Shown here: positions 18,505-30,419 of the stretch, piece after piece
How positions within the stretch are numbered: position 1 is the stretch's first letter
Layout: each line of letters opens with the position of its first letter
Assembly (NCBI GenBank): GCA_944474755.1
Contig: OX104117.1
Span: 58,541,522 to 58,605,521 of the forward strand
Direction of reading: 5' to 3'
From: Limnoperna fortunei
Lineage: Eukaryota; Mollusca; Bivalvia; Mytilida; Modiolidae
Length of the DNA stretch: 64,000 bases
Program-made: the position numbers and the translations under genes
The notes under the pieces: model-generated
What the model was told of the DNA's origin: nothing
Databases searched by the model: none
Seen by the model: only the letters and a program-made list of their open reading frames with translations

Positions 18505-21500
18505 TCAAACTTGCATTAACATATTATACTCGTCTTCTGTAGTTTTCAGATGAAATGCAAAATCATAATTTCCGAAGGAATCATTTACATTTGTCCCATA
18601 GAAAGTCGTATGATCATATGTGTCATCTACTTCAAAATTATTGTTAATGTGTTCATAACTGTACGTCACTGTTACGCTGTCGGATTTGGCATTTGTGTAA
18701 GATCTTGCAGAATCTTGTTTTAAATGGTTATAGTGGTATGTTTCCTGGTCATCCAGGTTGTCATGGTTTTCTCCGCAGTTTTCATCAAGCGTAGCATCTT
18801 TTATATACATCGAAGGCAGATGATTAACAGATTTATCTTGTGCACTGGTAGAAGGTATGATTTGAGGTGAAATATCGTATGCTTGGTTTGATATTGTGAC
18901 TCTTTGCTTGTTTTGCATTTCTTTATTACCGTCATTACATTTTCTGAACCTACACAAAGAAAAGTTTACATTTTGATTAAACTGCTGCCATCAGGACAAA
19001 ATCGTGTCGACAAATACTTTATTTCTAAATACTGCGTGTATATTTTGTGAAATAAATAAATATATATTTGATTGAACATTTTAAGTCATAAGACAATTTG
19101 TAACTTAAAATTTAAATTAGTTGTAAGTATATTTTTACTGTTGATATTTACATATAAGAAACTACATCTATCTTGTTTTTGTATTTTGTCTATATAAGCT
19201 CTAAAAGACTATATGAACACTTTAAAAAATGCGCGTGGAAAGAGTTTTCAGCTGATGTGCAGTTATGTCATTCAGTTTCAATCGGGTATTAGATACCTCC
19301 AACTTTATTGCATAACCTGATGGAGAATAACAAATGGACTTTTTACATTGACCAATGCTTCCTATCATTAAAGTCATATAGTCAATCAACTTCGAATGGT
19401 GAATATGTTGTTGCAATTATGATATTATCAGTAACGGCTTTGTCCTTATTCAATTCGTGCAGTTAATACTATCTATTATATACATGTAACGTGCAGAAAT
19501 TAAATTTGATCAAAACCGTCATATTTAAATTTTTATAGTAAATCTGAGGAATATGTCATTATACATGTATGTTTAAATTGCGTTAGTAAATATTAGTTTC
19601 ACGGCCTTTTTATCTTAACTAAAAGTCGAATATTATTTTCTAGTCCAATTTCAAAAGGTAAACACACACATGTATTTTTCACTGGTTATAATTTAATGTT
19701 TCTTTAAGATTAAAAAATCTCTTTCAAAATTTTTCCGGGGCCTCGGTGGCCGAGTGGTCAAGGTAGTTCGTCTACTATTGATCACGTGGTCTGTCAACAC
19801 TGCGATTGCTGGTTCGATTCTCACTGCAGGCAGGGTGTACTCGACTCCAATCTTAATTGACAAGGATTGCCAGTTTTCCTACCGCAGGTCGGGGGTTCTC
19901 TCCGGGTACTCCGGCTTCCTCCCCCAATAAAAACTGGACGCCATGAAATAGCTGAAAAATTGCTGAAAGTGGCGTTAAAACACCATTCAAACAAACAAAA
20001 AAAACCAAAATTTTTCCCAACCTGATTATTACAATTGCAAGAAAGACAATGGAAATACCAACAGTACCAATTACTCCGCCAACAACAGCCCCAACTACAA
20101 CAGACATAAAATCGTGCATTACTTATAATATAATCAAACACTGACTGAATAATGTAATTAAGACAATGTCCAAAGAGCAATAGTAATTCAAAGCGGTGAT
20201 CTAAAAACAAAATACTGTAATAATGTAAATGCCAAACTAATTGCCCAAACGATCACTTCAGTATAATAGGCTTTAGTGCCTTTTATACTGGTTTTTTACT
20301 GAACAATAATATAAATATTTTTTAAGGCGATCATGTGATTAATTATTGTTTTTGCAACAAATTATTTCGAAATTTCGTAACTTATTTACAAATGTAAAAC
20401 GATGAACAACATCACTGACATTTTTCATATTTCATTGACTTTTTTTGGCAAAGATAATGTAAAATATATAGTAATCCTTATATCAACTCCTATGTTCAAA
20501 ATTAAATTTGGGCCATAATTGTAGCTTGTCAGGTCAAGATTATAATCTTTTTAAAATAATAATTAACATATTGAATTACCGTTAATACTCTTAGAAGAAT
20601 AACGTTGAGATCTTAATACAGGAGATGCAAATGTAGTAATATCGTCTGTTGCAAATAAAACCAATGTTTTTTCGTAGCTTGAAGTTGTTACCACTAATCG
20701 ATTTTTTTCTCCTGGAATCAAAAATGATAATAATAATAATAATAGTAATAATAATAATAATCAACTACAAATGTTTTTTTCGCTTTATTCACACGATCAA
20801 ACTGAGATAGCAAACCCTTTCAAATAAGGTACGTTAACTTTTTTCCCATTTGGTCCACGTTTAAATAAGAAACAATTTAGAAACTATTTTGACTGAAAAT
20901 CAATATATAATGTATTATTTGTCGTGGCAACTATTACTGATTGCCTGGCAACAGGCTATTTTCAAAAGTTTTAACAACATAATATACATGTATAGCAATA
21001 ACGATTCTGAAGCTTTAACTTACACACAATTTAAAATACATAACAATGACGTTTTTTGGCAAAATACGGAAAATCTTTATTGACAATTCTTCAAAAAGTA
21101 ATTAGGACAATGTGCAAAGAGCAATATTAAATCAAGGCGTCGATCTAAAAACAAAATACAGTAATAATGTTAATACCAAACTAATTCCCCAAACAATCAC
21201 TTCTGTATAATAGGCTTTTGTTACTTTTATACTGGTTTTACTGTACAATGATATAAATATTTTTTAAAGGCTTTCATGTTGTAATTAATTATTGTTTTGG
21301 CAACAAATTATTTCGAAATTTTGTAAGTTATTTACAAATGTAAAACGATGAACAACATCGCTGACATTTTTCATATTTCTTTGACCTTTTGGCATAGGTA
21401 ATGTAAAATATATAGTAATCCCCATATCAACTCCTATGTTCAAAATTAAATTTGGGCCATAACCGTAGCTTGTCAGGTCAAAACTATAATCTTCTAAGAA

Positions 21501-21695
21501 TAATAATAAATATATTGATTTACCGTTAATACTCATAGAAGAATGACGTTGAGATGTTAATACAGGAGATGAAAATGTAGTAATAATATCGTCTGTTGCA
21601 AAGAAAACCGATGTTTTTTCGTAACTTGAAGTTGTTACCGCTAATTGATTTTTTTCTCCTGGAATCAATAATAATAATAATAATAATAATAATAC

Positions 21696-21736
<41 letters not shown>

Positions 21737-24700
21737 TAAATATTATAATAATAATAATACTACAAATGTTTTTTCGCTTTATCCACATGATCAAACTGAG
21801 ATAGCAAACCCTTTCAAATAAGTAACGTTTATTTTTTTTCCCATTTGGTCCACGTTCAAATAAGAAACAATATACAAACACTATTTTGACTTAAATTCAA
21901 TATATAATGTATTATATGTCGTGACAACTATAACTGTTTGCCTGGCAACAGACGATTTTCAAAAGTTTCAAAAGTTTTAACAACATAATATCTAGCAATA
22001 ACGATTCAGATGCTTTAACTTACACAAAGTTTAAAATACATAATAAGTTTTTGGCAAAATACGGAAGAATCTTCATTGTCTTCTTTAAAATGCTTTGTTT
22101 CGTTATTTCAAAAGCTTTCCTGATAACGCGTTTTCTTACATTGTACATACTACCAAAGATTTGTCTTATTTGTATCGCCTTTTATAAGAGGAAACTTTAA
22201 AGCTACAGTTTATATGACGAACAGAAAGAGAAAAATCATAAGTTCGGAAGATTTTAGAACTCGACTAAAATATGATAACAATAGTACACGTTTATTGTTT
22301 ATTAAAAACTTAATCTAATTGAAATTTATCTTCCATTGTGCTCGTTCTACTGAAACATCATGTGTGCCTTGCATTCCCTCTATACTGCTCTGAATACGAA
22401 AATACAAGTATTATTTTTTACATTACGCTCTTTGTTGTTTTTATCATGCAATTAAAAAATGTTTAATAATGTTTTTTTTATAATAAAATTGTTCAAATAC
22501 ATATTTATTTAAACCACGAAGGTGCAACAATCTAAAATGACAATAACAATTTTCTCATTAACTATTTTTTCCAAACCATTTTGTACAAACAAATAGTCCT
22601 AAAAAACACATGGCGCATTTTGCAAAAAAAAGATGATTTTTAGTCAATATTAATATTATTTGAAAAAAGTATATCCCTTGTTTAAAAACAATTAACGTTT
22701 TGATTGTCAAAACAATGTATGGTAAAAAATGTAATACTTTATAATGTGTCATTTAATAAGGTGATTTATTTTGTGAAAGTGGTTAGAAACTAAGGAAAAA
22801 TATAAATGTATAACAAATATTGGTCGGTTATATTCACACTTTGTATTTGTCTGAAAACGCTGATTGCAGAATAAAAGTGGGTATTGCCTGAATAGTATGT
22901 TAAAACAAAGTTTACATGTATTAACTATTGTTAGTTGTTTCTGAAATACATTTTCAAAAGAAACTATAAGTCTATTGTATAAATGCAAGTTTTAACATTT
23001 TAGTATTTTGAATATGTATCACAAACACAAATTCTCGGTGTTGCGATAGTCATTCCACCATATTATAGGACTATTAGTAGTAAAAGGTCTTTCTTGTTAA
23101 AAGATTAAACATTAAAACAGCGTAATCGTATAAAATTTACACAAAATGTATTGGGTTAACTAGATTATAAAAATAAATACAACGGTAAGCTTTTATCATG
23201 TTTCATCATATAAATAAGTTTTTACCAGCATTTCTATTTATCCGTTGATTTTGTTACGAAAACGATATTTAATTATGTAGGTATAAATGTGAGCACAACT
23301 GTGAAATGTCATACACTCTGAGAATTAATTTATAGTACACTTACCAGTACAATTAAACAGGATGTTCAAAATATCTCCTGATTTCGGCGGCAAGAATGAA
23401 ACAACGCAAGAAGTTTTGTCACATAGGGAAGAAACATTTCTGCTCACATTAATTGTATTATTTGCAATAATATTTGGGCAAGCATGTTGATCTATCCAAG
23501 ATCTGTCAGTCCTTATAATACCATGTAATTGACAATTTATAATTCCATTAGTTTTTGGCTTCACCGCTGTACATATTTTGGTCGAAGACATCAGATTTTT
23601 TTCTAAAAGTATGTATAAATGATAGTCAGTTTAAGTTAAGATTAAAAAAAGTGGATATAGTTAATGTTTAACTAAAGCGCATCAACTAATAACCCCCATG
23701 TAATAGCATAATAACGACATCGAAATGAAATCTCTTTTTTTATTGTTCAGGTAAAATGCATTCCAATTTCCGTTATTTCAGTATATATATTTTTATTTGA
23801 TGAGATCTTTTGTTCACAAACCCCTGTAATTTGGGGGTTAAAGTTAACTTCACAAATCCCAATTCAATCTGTAAATTGAAAAGGAGACAATCCAAAGACA
23901 GTCAAAAAACTAATATTTTGCATATCTTCAGTGGTATATCCGGTTGAAAGTCCGTCTTTCTAACCGTAGTGTCAACAACTACACCAACCCACCCAGTACA
24001 AAAACAAAGAAAAAACCGGAACAAAATGAAACGGAAACAAAAAACATTTATCTACTAAACCCTATTTTTTATAATGCAATTGCTATTTAATATGATCATT
24101 TTTATACATGCAATTCTATAATTTTCTAAATATCTTATTGCCCATTGTTCTTCCCCAAATTAACGTTTCAACATATAAATTCGATAAATTTAAAATAACT
24201 GACGTCTGGTGATTGAAAACACGATGTTCAATGTCACATAAGACCTACTCGACCAATTACACCATATAGCGTAAAATACTTATGAAATATAAAATAACAA
24301 AATTTGATTTCAATTATTTATGATGTTTGTATGTGCCCAGTTGTAACAAGGTCGTAGCATAAGGCTGCATTTTGAAAACGCTTACTACTAAATACAAATA
24401 GAGATACAAAGAAAAGATGCACGTGTTGTTTAAATAATCTCTGCCTTGGCATCGATATGTTACATTCAAGTATTCTACATCACCATATCTGTATGTAAGT
24501 GCACAAGTAGAAAATCCATTACAGATTGTTGAAATGTTGTGTCTGAAGGTATTGAGGTATGTTGTATTCTTAGTTACTGATTTAATTTCAATATATTTAT
24601 CTAGTTCACACGTAAAAGCCGTTGGTTTATTCTTGTATACAATCCAGAAATGTTCTTCTAAAATATATTGTGTATTTAAATTGTGATCAAGCAATTTTAA

Positions 24701-25742
24701 TATAATGATTATTAAAACATTGAAAAGTTCAACAATCTGACGACAATAGAGAAGATATTAGATTAAGTTAAAACTCAGCTATTATGCGTCAAAAGAAAAA
24801 TAAAATAATCAATACTTATTTATCTTAGGTAGTGTTTCCCATTCCTGGATTTGATCTTTTACTAGACATGACAATAACTCGACAGGTGTCTAATTAGAGG
24901 CAGGCACTTCTTAATCGTCCGGAGCACCTGAGTGCTCTCATGTTTTTTGTTGGGTTAGAGTTACTCTCTTTCTGTGATTTTGTGTGTTTTTGATTTTTGT
25001 GTACCGCTGTATATGTTTGTCTATATTCCGAATGTAATTGTCCCTTCTCTTTTGGCACTTGTTGAGTGATGTAAGATTTAGTCAAATTCAACAGACAAAA
25101 AAACAAACAAGCGACAAACTACAGTTTGCACAATATAGTATCAATTGAAACAAGGTTAGTTACATGTATGTTTTAACTCAAAAGTAGATTAAACTAAAAA
25201 AATTACCCTTTGTGGCAAAAATAAATATATTTTCTTTTCTTTAAAAAAGTACATGTATTTGATTATTTTTTCTTTTTGTACCAAAATTAACAACATAGTA
25301 ATACCGTATAAGTGGTTTTTTTCGCGTGGTGAAAATTTAGCGTGTTAAAAACTGTGAGTTTATTTTGGCGTGATGTTATTTTCTCGATCCGTAATTATCA
25401 TGAATAACTCTATCATTTGTCTTAATATTTCGCGCGTTTTTATTTTCGCGTTCCAACTTATACCGCGAATTTAGCAAAAAATAAATCACCGCGAAAAAAA
25501 ACCCACTTTTACGGTATTGTCTTTTGTGATAAAAATTTAAAGATTTCGTCTTACTTCCTTGTGCACAATTCTTACAATTCTTTCAGAAGTGATTGGCAAA
25601 TAGTATAGTTTAAATAGGTATGTTATTGACAATTAAAACAACGATGCTACAGATAGACTTTACCTGTATTTTCAGATTTAATGCGACTACCAACTACAAT
25701 AAGCAGAAGCCATTTCGATAAATACATTGTTGCACTGTCCAT
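18505..25742 (-). CDS. type I membrane receptor-like protein with two SUEL/Gal-lectin-like modules and a Tyr-rich tail (seven-exon model)
   Basis: Exons on the minus strand: 25742-25664, 24657-24445, 23602-23345, 21658-21524, 20711-20580, 20094-20022 and 18949-18505. Exon 1 is ATG plus a signal peptide (KWLLLIVVG core). Exons 2 and 3 each encode one module of 70-85 residues with the pattern C...I.I...[NST]..C.....C.L/V...(Y)LN(V/I)..(Y/F)(R/N)C, resembling the sea-urchin-egg lectin fold but lacking the middle Cys pair; N-glycosylation sites (KNTT, NVT, NNT, NVS) are frequent. Exons 4 and 5 are duplicated stalk exons. Exon 6 encodes GAVVGGVIGTVGISIVFLAI, a transmembrane helix. Exon 7 encodes about 147 cytoplasmic residues with many Tyr, including YNHL, YTNA, YEHI and YNML. 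All extracellular junctions are phase 1. The junction at 24444 needs a GC donor. Binding partner and signalling role are inference. Confidence 0.6.
19737..20005 (+). mobile_element. tRNA-derived SINE with 12-bp target duplication
   Basis: The head resembles a Leu/Ser-type tRNA with an A box (ggccgagtggtcaagg) and a B box (ggttcgattct). A middle region (aggtcgggggttctc, ggtactccggcttcctc) and the molluscan tail (ctggacgccatgaaatagc, gctgaaagtggcgtt) follow, ending caaacaaacaaaa. Flanking direct repeats caaaatttttcc lie at 19725-19736 and 20006-20017. It sits in an intron of the minus-strand receptor gene, antisense to it, 16 nt from the donor of the transmembrane exon. Confidence 0.9.
20155..21098. 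repeat. tandem segmental duplication, unit 1 (contains stalk exon 20711-20580)
   Basis: Aligns with 21099-22075 at an offset of about 944 bp, with scattered substitutions and short indels. Shared landmarks include acaatgtccaaagagc, cgatctaaaaacaaaata, gtaaaacgatgaacaacatc, the stalk exon and tgcctggcaacag. The unit carries one phase 1-1 exon, so duplication adds coding sequence without a frame change. Confidence 0.9.
21099..22075. repeat. tandem segmental duplication, unit 2 (contains stalk exon 21658-21524)
   Basis: Second unit of the pair starting at 20155. Its intronic (AAT)n tract (about 21667-21760) is much longer than the equivalent tract in unit 1 (about 20729-20760). Confidence 0.9.
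21667..21760. repeat. (AAT)n microsatellite
   Basis: Interrupted aat/ata trinucleotide array directly upstream (minus sense) of the acceptor of the stalk exon at 21658. Confidence 0.9.
22076..23340. other. intron of the minus-strand receptor model, nothing else recognised
   Basis: AT-rich. The minus-strand frames at 22558-22752 and 22749-22988 have no motif and no splice support. Confidence 0.4.
24828..25085 (+). mobile_element. 3' fragment of the Penelope-like element
   Basis: Matches the sequence following the RT stop at 4375-4406 and 4949-5200: taggtagtg, cctggatttga, ctagacatgacaa, gtgtctaattagaggcaggc, cgtccggagcacctgagtg and further. No coding part is present, so this is a 5'-truncated copy. 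It lacks the SINE that splits the 4.4-kb copy and so shows the pre-insertion state. Confidence 0.75.
25302..25516. mobile_element. MITE-like element with taccgta inverted ends
   Basis: A 215-bp unit. The left end taccgtataagtgg pairs with the right end ccacttttacggta (12-13 of 14 positions, extended by a ttttttcgcg / cgcgaaaaaa stretch). The interior is rich in cgcg and ttttcgcg motifs and non-coding. It lies in intron 1 of the minus-strand receptor model. Confidence 0.7.
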
Positions 25743-25849
25743 CTGAACACAACTTAGTGTAGTTTTTTTATTAGGGTATTCTGTGTAAATCGAACTGTTA
25801 TCTAACCTGTGTTCAGAATGTGTGAGATAAAACAATCAAATGATTCTAT

Positions 25850-27890
25850 TTTTAGGATAAAAGCGATTAAATAGGTAAATTCCTTTTACAAACCTCTCTC
25901 TTATGTCTGAAATTTTTAAAAGGACTGTTTGGACTTTGTTGTTAGTTTTTTAAGAATTTTGTGCAAACAACAAATTACTCTCCTTAGTCTTCAAAATCTG
26001 TTGACCCCATTCACGGATCCAATGACAGGGGGTATTATATTTGTTTCAAGAATAAAGATACTTTTAAGTCTTCTTTTTCTTTTTTCAGTTCAAGCTAATT
26101 TGGTAGTTTTTAATAAAATAGTCTACAATTTAATTTTAACCGTTCATAACGTCCAGTTTTATTTTTACAGTGCCTCTCCACATCTAGAATTAGCAAATGA
26201 ATATGTTGTACAACTATTGATTTCATTGTACATACGGCTTGTGAAAAATAAAAAAAGGAGCATGTAAGTTAATATATTATACTTACCATTGCGACATGTT
26301 TTATAGGTCGAAAAACGACGCAAACCAAAACGTGCTTCTTCATTCCGACCGGTATATTTCTCGGTCGGACATCATGGAGCTTTATCAAAATTGTGTCTTA
26401 TTTTTTTCACTTATTTTATTCACTCTGTTTGTTTGGTCATATAACCTTTAGGAAGTCACTTTTGCAAACAAGTCTTGCCTTCCAACCAGATAGCAAATTC
26501 TTGTTGCTTTGATTGGTTAAATAAAAGAGAAAATGACTACAAACTTGAAATATAAAGTGTATTCAAATCTGGTCAAGAGTATTTCTAAAAACAAATATAT
26601 AATGATTAGTTGGTTTCATTATTTCTGATTTGCAAAAAAGGCAGTCGAATAATCGTTAAGTCAACTTCTTTATTGATTTAACGTAATTTTTATTATTACA
26701 CTGCATATTACACAAAATACAAAAAAACATTTTAACAATATAAAATCATAATACATTATAATTATATATTTTTAAACTGATTTTTGATTTTTCAATCAGA
26801 CAAAATAATAGAATAATGTATTATGAACATTGTGTTTTTTTAATCGTATTAACACTTGGGACAAATTGACTAAAAGTTTGACAAACTGGCAAAAAATTGG
26901 GACAATTGACCAGTTCTATGTGGTTTTTCCATTATCTAGAGTGAAGACACATTTGCAAATATAATTTTTTTAACTCCAACAATTTACAAAATTTCTTATA
27001 TTTAAGCGTTTCAAAACGAAGCAATAGAAGTGTGTTTAAATGTCTCAATATTCATTGCATCAACTGTTCAATAACAGGTCTGGTATAGAAGACTGTAATA
27101 TAGATAGCAACATATAGAATGATGTATGAGTTGAGATGTAAAATCATAAACTAAAGTTGACGAAATATTGCTGTCAAATAAAGGAAAGTCAGTAATATGG
27201 AAGTTGGTTATCACTTATGTAGCAGAGTTTGATTTGCAGTTTTGAGTCTTTTATAAGAAGTTCTAGGTAACAGACCAACTTTATTGTATTTGTAATGTCA
27301 AAAATCTAGATCTACCGTAAATAAATTGAATGTGTTTTGTCATACAACTAGACTTGTTTAATGCTGTCATCATATGGATATCGGAAGATCAAACATTTGT
27401 TTCTTGAACGTCCGGGAACTTAGCCTGATACAATCAGGTCAGTGCAAAGTGCAAAGCTTGTACCTGTAGTCTGCTAACAAATTCATTCTCTAAACAGTAT
27501 ATATAGCGTCAAGTACTTATGGACTGTGTTTTAACGCCCATTTTTATACTAAAACTACCTTGCAGATTCTGCTATGTAACACTGTAATTTAGGTATGACT
27601 GTACAAGAATGGGAATGCAATCATCAACTTATAATAAGGAAACAAAAAGAAATCAAAACTGATTTGTAAAACCATCTCCTCTTTGGAAAGCTGAGTAGCA
27701 ATGAAAGTCTGTTTATCCTGTAAACTATCAAAGCCTAATTCTCTGATTTAACATCTTTATAGTGTTGTTTGCATACAACAATGATGTTTTAGGGCTTTAT
27801 CTGCTGGTATTTTTTTATTATGTTCAGTTTTAACCACAACATACTCTTGAAAGACTGGTGATGCCTTGGTTTTTATCGTTGTAATTGACT
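25850..27890. other. no gene recognised
   Basis: AT-rich intergenic sequence. The plus-strand frame at 25929-26267 is hydrophobic by composition and has no supported start or motif. Confidence 0.4.
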
Positions 27891-27894
27891 GAAC

Positions 27895-28152
27895 CTAATT
27901 TGAATCAAAGACCTCGCAGTCTTGACTTATTAGGACAAGGCATCGTCCTCTTAATTTGCTCATAACAATGTCTGGCGTAGTCCCTCGTAAGTTTACATCA
28001 GTATTTGGAATTGTAGTTCCAATATACGCAGTTGTACTTTCAAATCGTTTTTTGTCACGTATGGGACAATTTAAATTGAGTTCGATATTTTTATATATTA
28101 ACAGTATATAGAATAGTTTCATAAGCAGTTTTTCATTTTCTGTAAAATGCAT
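27895..28152 (-). CDS. unrecognised small ORF, possible secreted peptide
   Basis: An 85-codon open frame with an ATG at 28152 and a second ATG at codon 11 followed by a hydrophobic run (LFYILLIY) that could be a weak signal sequence. The rest is hydrophilic with three Cys (NCPIRD, GRCLVL, QDCEVF) and no recognised domain. A TATATATA stretch at 28216-28223, read on the minus strand, sits about 65 bp upstream of the first ATG and could serve as a TATA box. No splice signals are needed. It could equally be a chance frame; the call rests only on the combination of promoter-like motif and non-repetitive composition. Confidence 0.25.
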   Translation of the reverse strand: MHFTENEKLLMKLFYILLIYKNIELNLNCPIRDKKRFESTTAYIGTTIPNTDVNLRGTTPDIVMSKLRGRCLVLISQDCEVFDSN

Positions 28153-28215
28153 TTTTATTTGGAAAAAAATTTCGGGTGTCTAACTATATAAAAATTTAAA
28201 TTTTCAAAAGAAAGG

Positions 28216-28223
28216 TATATATA
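28216..28223 (-). promoter_or_regulatory. possible TATA box for the 27895-28152 ORF
   Basis: TATATATA in the context ctttatatatacc on the minus strand. Such strings are frequent in AT-rich DNA, so support is weak. Confidence 0.2.
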
Positions 28224-28429
28224 AAGCAAGTTAAAATTAAAATTCTAGAGACCAATGAGGAACCCATGCAGCTTAAAACAACAGAAAAAGGAATAGTGTT
28301 ACTTATAATTTTACAGTAGATATATTACACAATATAATAAAGCAAATTTACTATTTAGGTTGACATCCGTTTGGTTTATTTACAATCGACATCGGATATC
28401 CCCTATCCAAGTCGTGAATGAAAGCGAGC

Positions 28430-28470
28430 TTTTGATTGGCTACATTAAGATATGATGTAGCCAATCAAAA
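28430..28470. repeat. perfect 16-bp inverted repeat
   Basis: Arms ttttgattggctacat (28430-28445) and its exact complement (28455-28470) with a 9-nt loop. The arms contain ATTGG/CCAAT. Confidence 0.9.
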
Positions 28471-28559
28471 TAGTGACTTCCAGTCCGGTAATTTCCTAGC
28501 TAAGTTTGTCAGGGTTTCGTGGACACTTACAGTGGACATAGAAACCCTGGCCTGTGAGG

Positions 28560-29629
28560 ATGATGGAAACCATTAAATCATTTTTATGTTAAAGTATTAT
28601 ATATTTTTGTATGCGGTTTTTACGTTGATAGTGTTAGACTGGTTTTTAGAAATTACGATGAGAAATTCAATGTTATTTTTTAACTATGTGTGCATTGATT
28701 GATATTTATATAATGTCTTAAAACAAACAAACACATATTGTAAGAAAATTACAATTCATTTATTAATATCTTTTCAAGGTCTAATTTGAAATCTGTTAAG
28801 TTCAAATACATAGGATGTGTCAACATCTCTGATGGTAAACCGTTTACCACAAGACGAGTCATCGAGCATGTCATCATCCTCCAGATTGCAAGTATCCACT
28901 GCAAAAAACTGCTGTGCAATTGTTCATAGTTCGAGCAGTGCGGTAATAAACTTTACTGCCAACAGAAGGTGTATAAATTTGTTAATTCATGTTTTCGGAA
29001 TATAACTCTAATGGATCCAGTAATTCTCCATTAAGGTTTGGCGATGAACTTTATGAACCTACAAAAATGAAATTGGTGCAATATAAAAAAAAATTAAACA
29101 TTCACAACCATGATTCCGCTACCACAACTTTAAGCAGATTAGCAATCTTTACATGTATTTTATTGTCTATTAAATAATATGTGTATTGTTTTGTTAAGTC
29201 TGAAATAAATGTAGCATAAGTTGGGGTTAGGTTGTGTTTACTCTAATTATTTACCAACAATAATATATAAATATAAATCAGAATCATTATTTAAACCTTA
29301 CTGGTTATGAGTTGTGTAATGAAAACATACATGTATTTTGTTTTGCAAGTTATACGTCTAGTCCTATACTAATTGAAAATATGTATCATATGTTTAATTA
29401 TTTAAGTCTCATGTATCGCTGTTTTAGTATCTGTAGAAACACAATGTACCTACTGTTTCATTTTCTTCTTTTCTTGAGTTTCCAAACTGGCGCTAATAAA
29501 GAGTGTTATGATAGTCATTTGTATCCGACAATGGATCATCAACTGTCTGAAATAAATAAATGAAAATAGTATTTTTTAATGATGTTAAAAACCACTTTTT
29601 GCAATATTTCATCCATATTTTTGTGTTCA
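28560..29629. other. no gene recognised
   Basis: Plus-strand frames at 28817-29005, 28989-29177 and 29312-29563 have no motif. A Ser-rich reading at 28817 and an alternative frame over the same bases are equally open, so neither is called. Confidence 0.35.
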
Positions 29630-29822
29630 GTTTTTAATGGGGGAGAAACACGAGTACCATGAGCAAACCCCCGACCTTCAGTAAGGAAAAAAGGCAATCC
29701 TCGTCAATAAGACTGGAGTCGAGTACACCCTCCCCGCAGTTGGACTCAAATCCGCAAAGTCAGTGTTGACGGTCCAAGTGATTAATAGTAGATGACGAAC
29801 TACATTAACCACTCAACACTAA
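29630..29822 (-). mobile_element. tRNA-derived SINE, minus orientation, 3' truncated
   Basis: Read on the minus strand, it follows the 19737-20005 copy: gagtggttaatgtagttcg, actattaatcac, ggtgtactcgactccagtc, gaggattgcc, gaaggtcgggggtttgctc. It stops near the ctggacgcc block, so the tail module is missing. Confidence 0.8.
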
Positions 29823-30419
29823 ATAATTATAAAAAAAAAACAATAATTCGATAATACAATTGATGACAAGGTTTCTTATCGTTATCATAATCTACAATAA
29901 GCCAAGTATACAATCGTGTTTTTATAATAAATAAAACTGAAATAATAACAAGAGAGTGGAGATGGGGTTAGGGGATTAAAGAAAATTACAGTTTGAATTT
30001 TGTTACACCATTATGACTTTTCCTAAAAAGATCTGCAAACATGCTTGCGACTGTACCGTAGGCACATATGAGATTTGTGAGCTTACCTCCATCTGTTGGT
30101 ACTCACAAACAGAAAGATTCGCGGTTTATTTTTTTATCTCTTTATGTAGACTGCTCTTACTCTTATTGCAATGTAATTGTATAAACATCTGCAACAGATT
30201 CCGCAAAACATTGAACACTATCTATTACTATACATTGCTAAATATTAAAATTTACAAAAATTAAATTTCTGTTTTTCTATTTACTGCCAGAAATATTAAT
30301 AATAAATAAGATTTTCATTATTATTTTCAATTGCAAGTTCAAAACAAAATTACAATGTTCCATTAGTGTGCTACTAAATTATAGCTGATAACACCATGAA
30401 ATTGAAAATATTACCGTTT

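Noticed and set aside
19740..19835. tRNA-like sequence with A and B boxes
   Set aside because: It is the head of a SINE with a SINE tail and target duplications; the cloverleaf is incomplete, so no tRNA gene is called.
28817..29177. Ser-rich frame and alternative frames on the plus strand
   Set aside because: Two frames are open over the same bases, no motif, no splice sites of matching phase.
30013..30264. Cys-containing plus-strand frame (KICKHACDCTVGTYEIC)
   Set aside because: Looks module-like, but the Cys spacing fits no family I recognise and no partner exons of matching phase were found.
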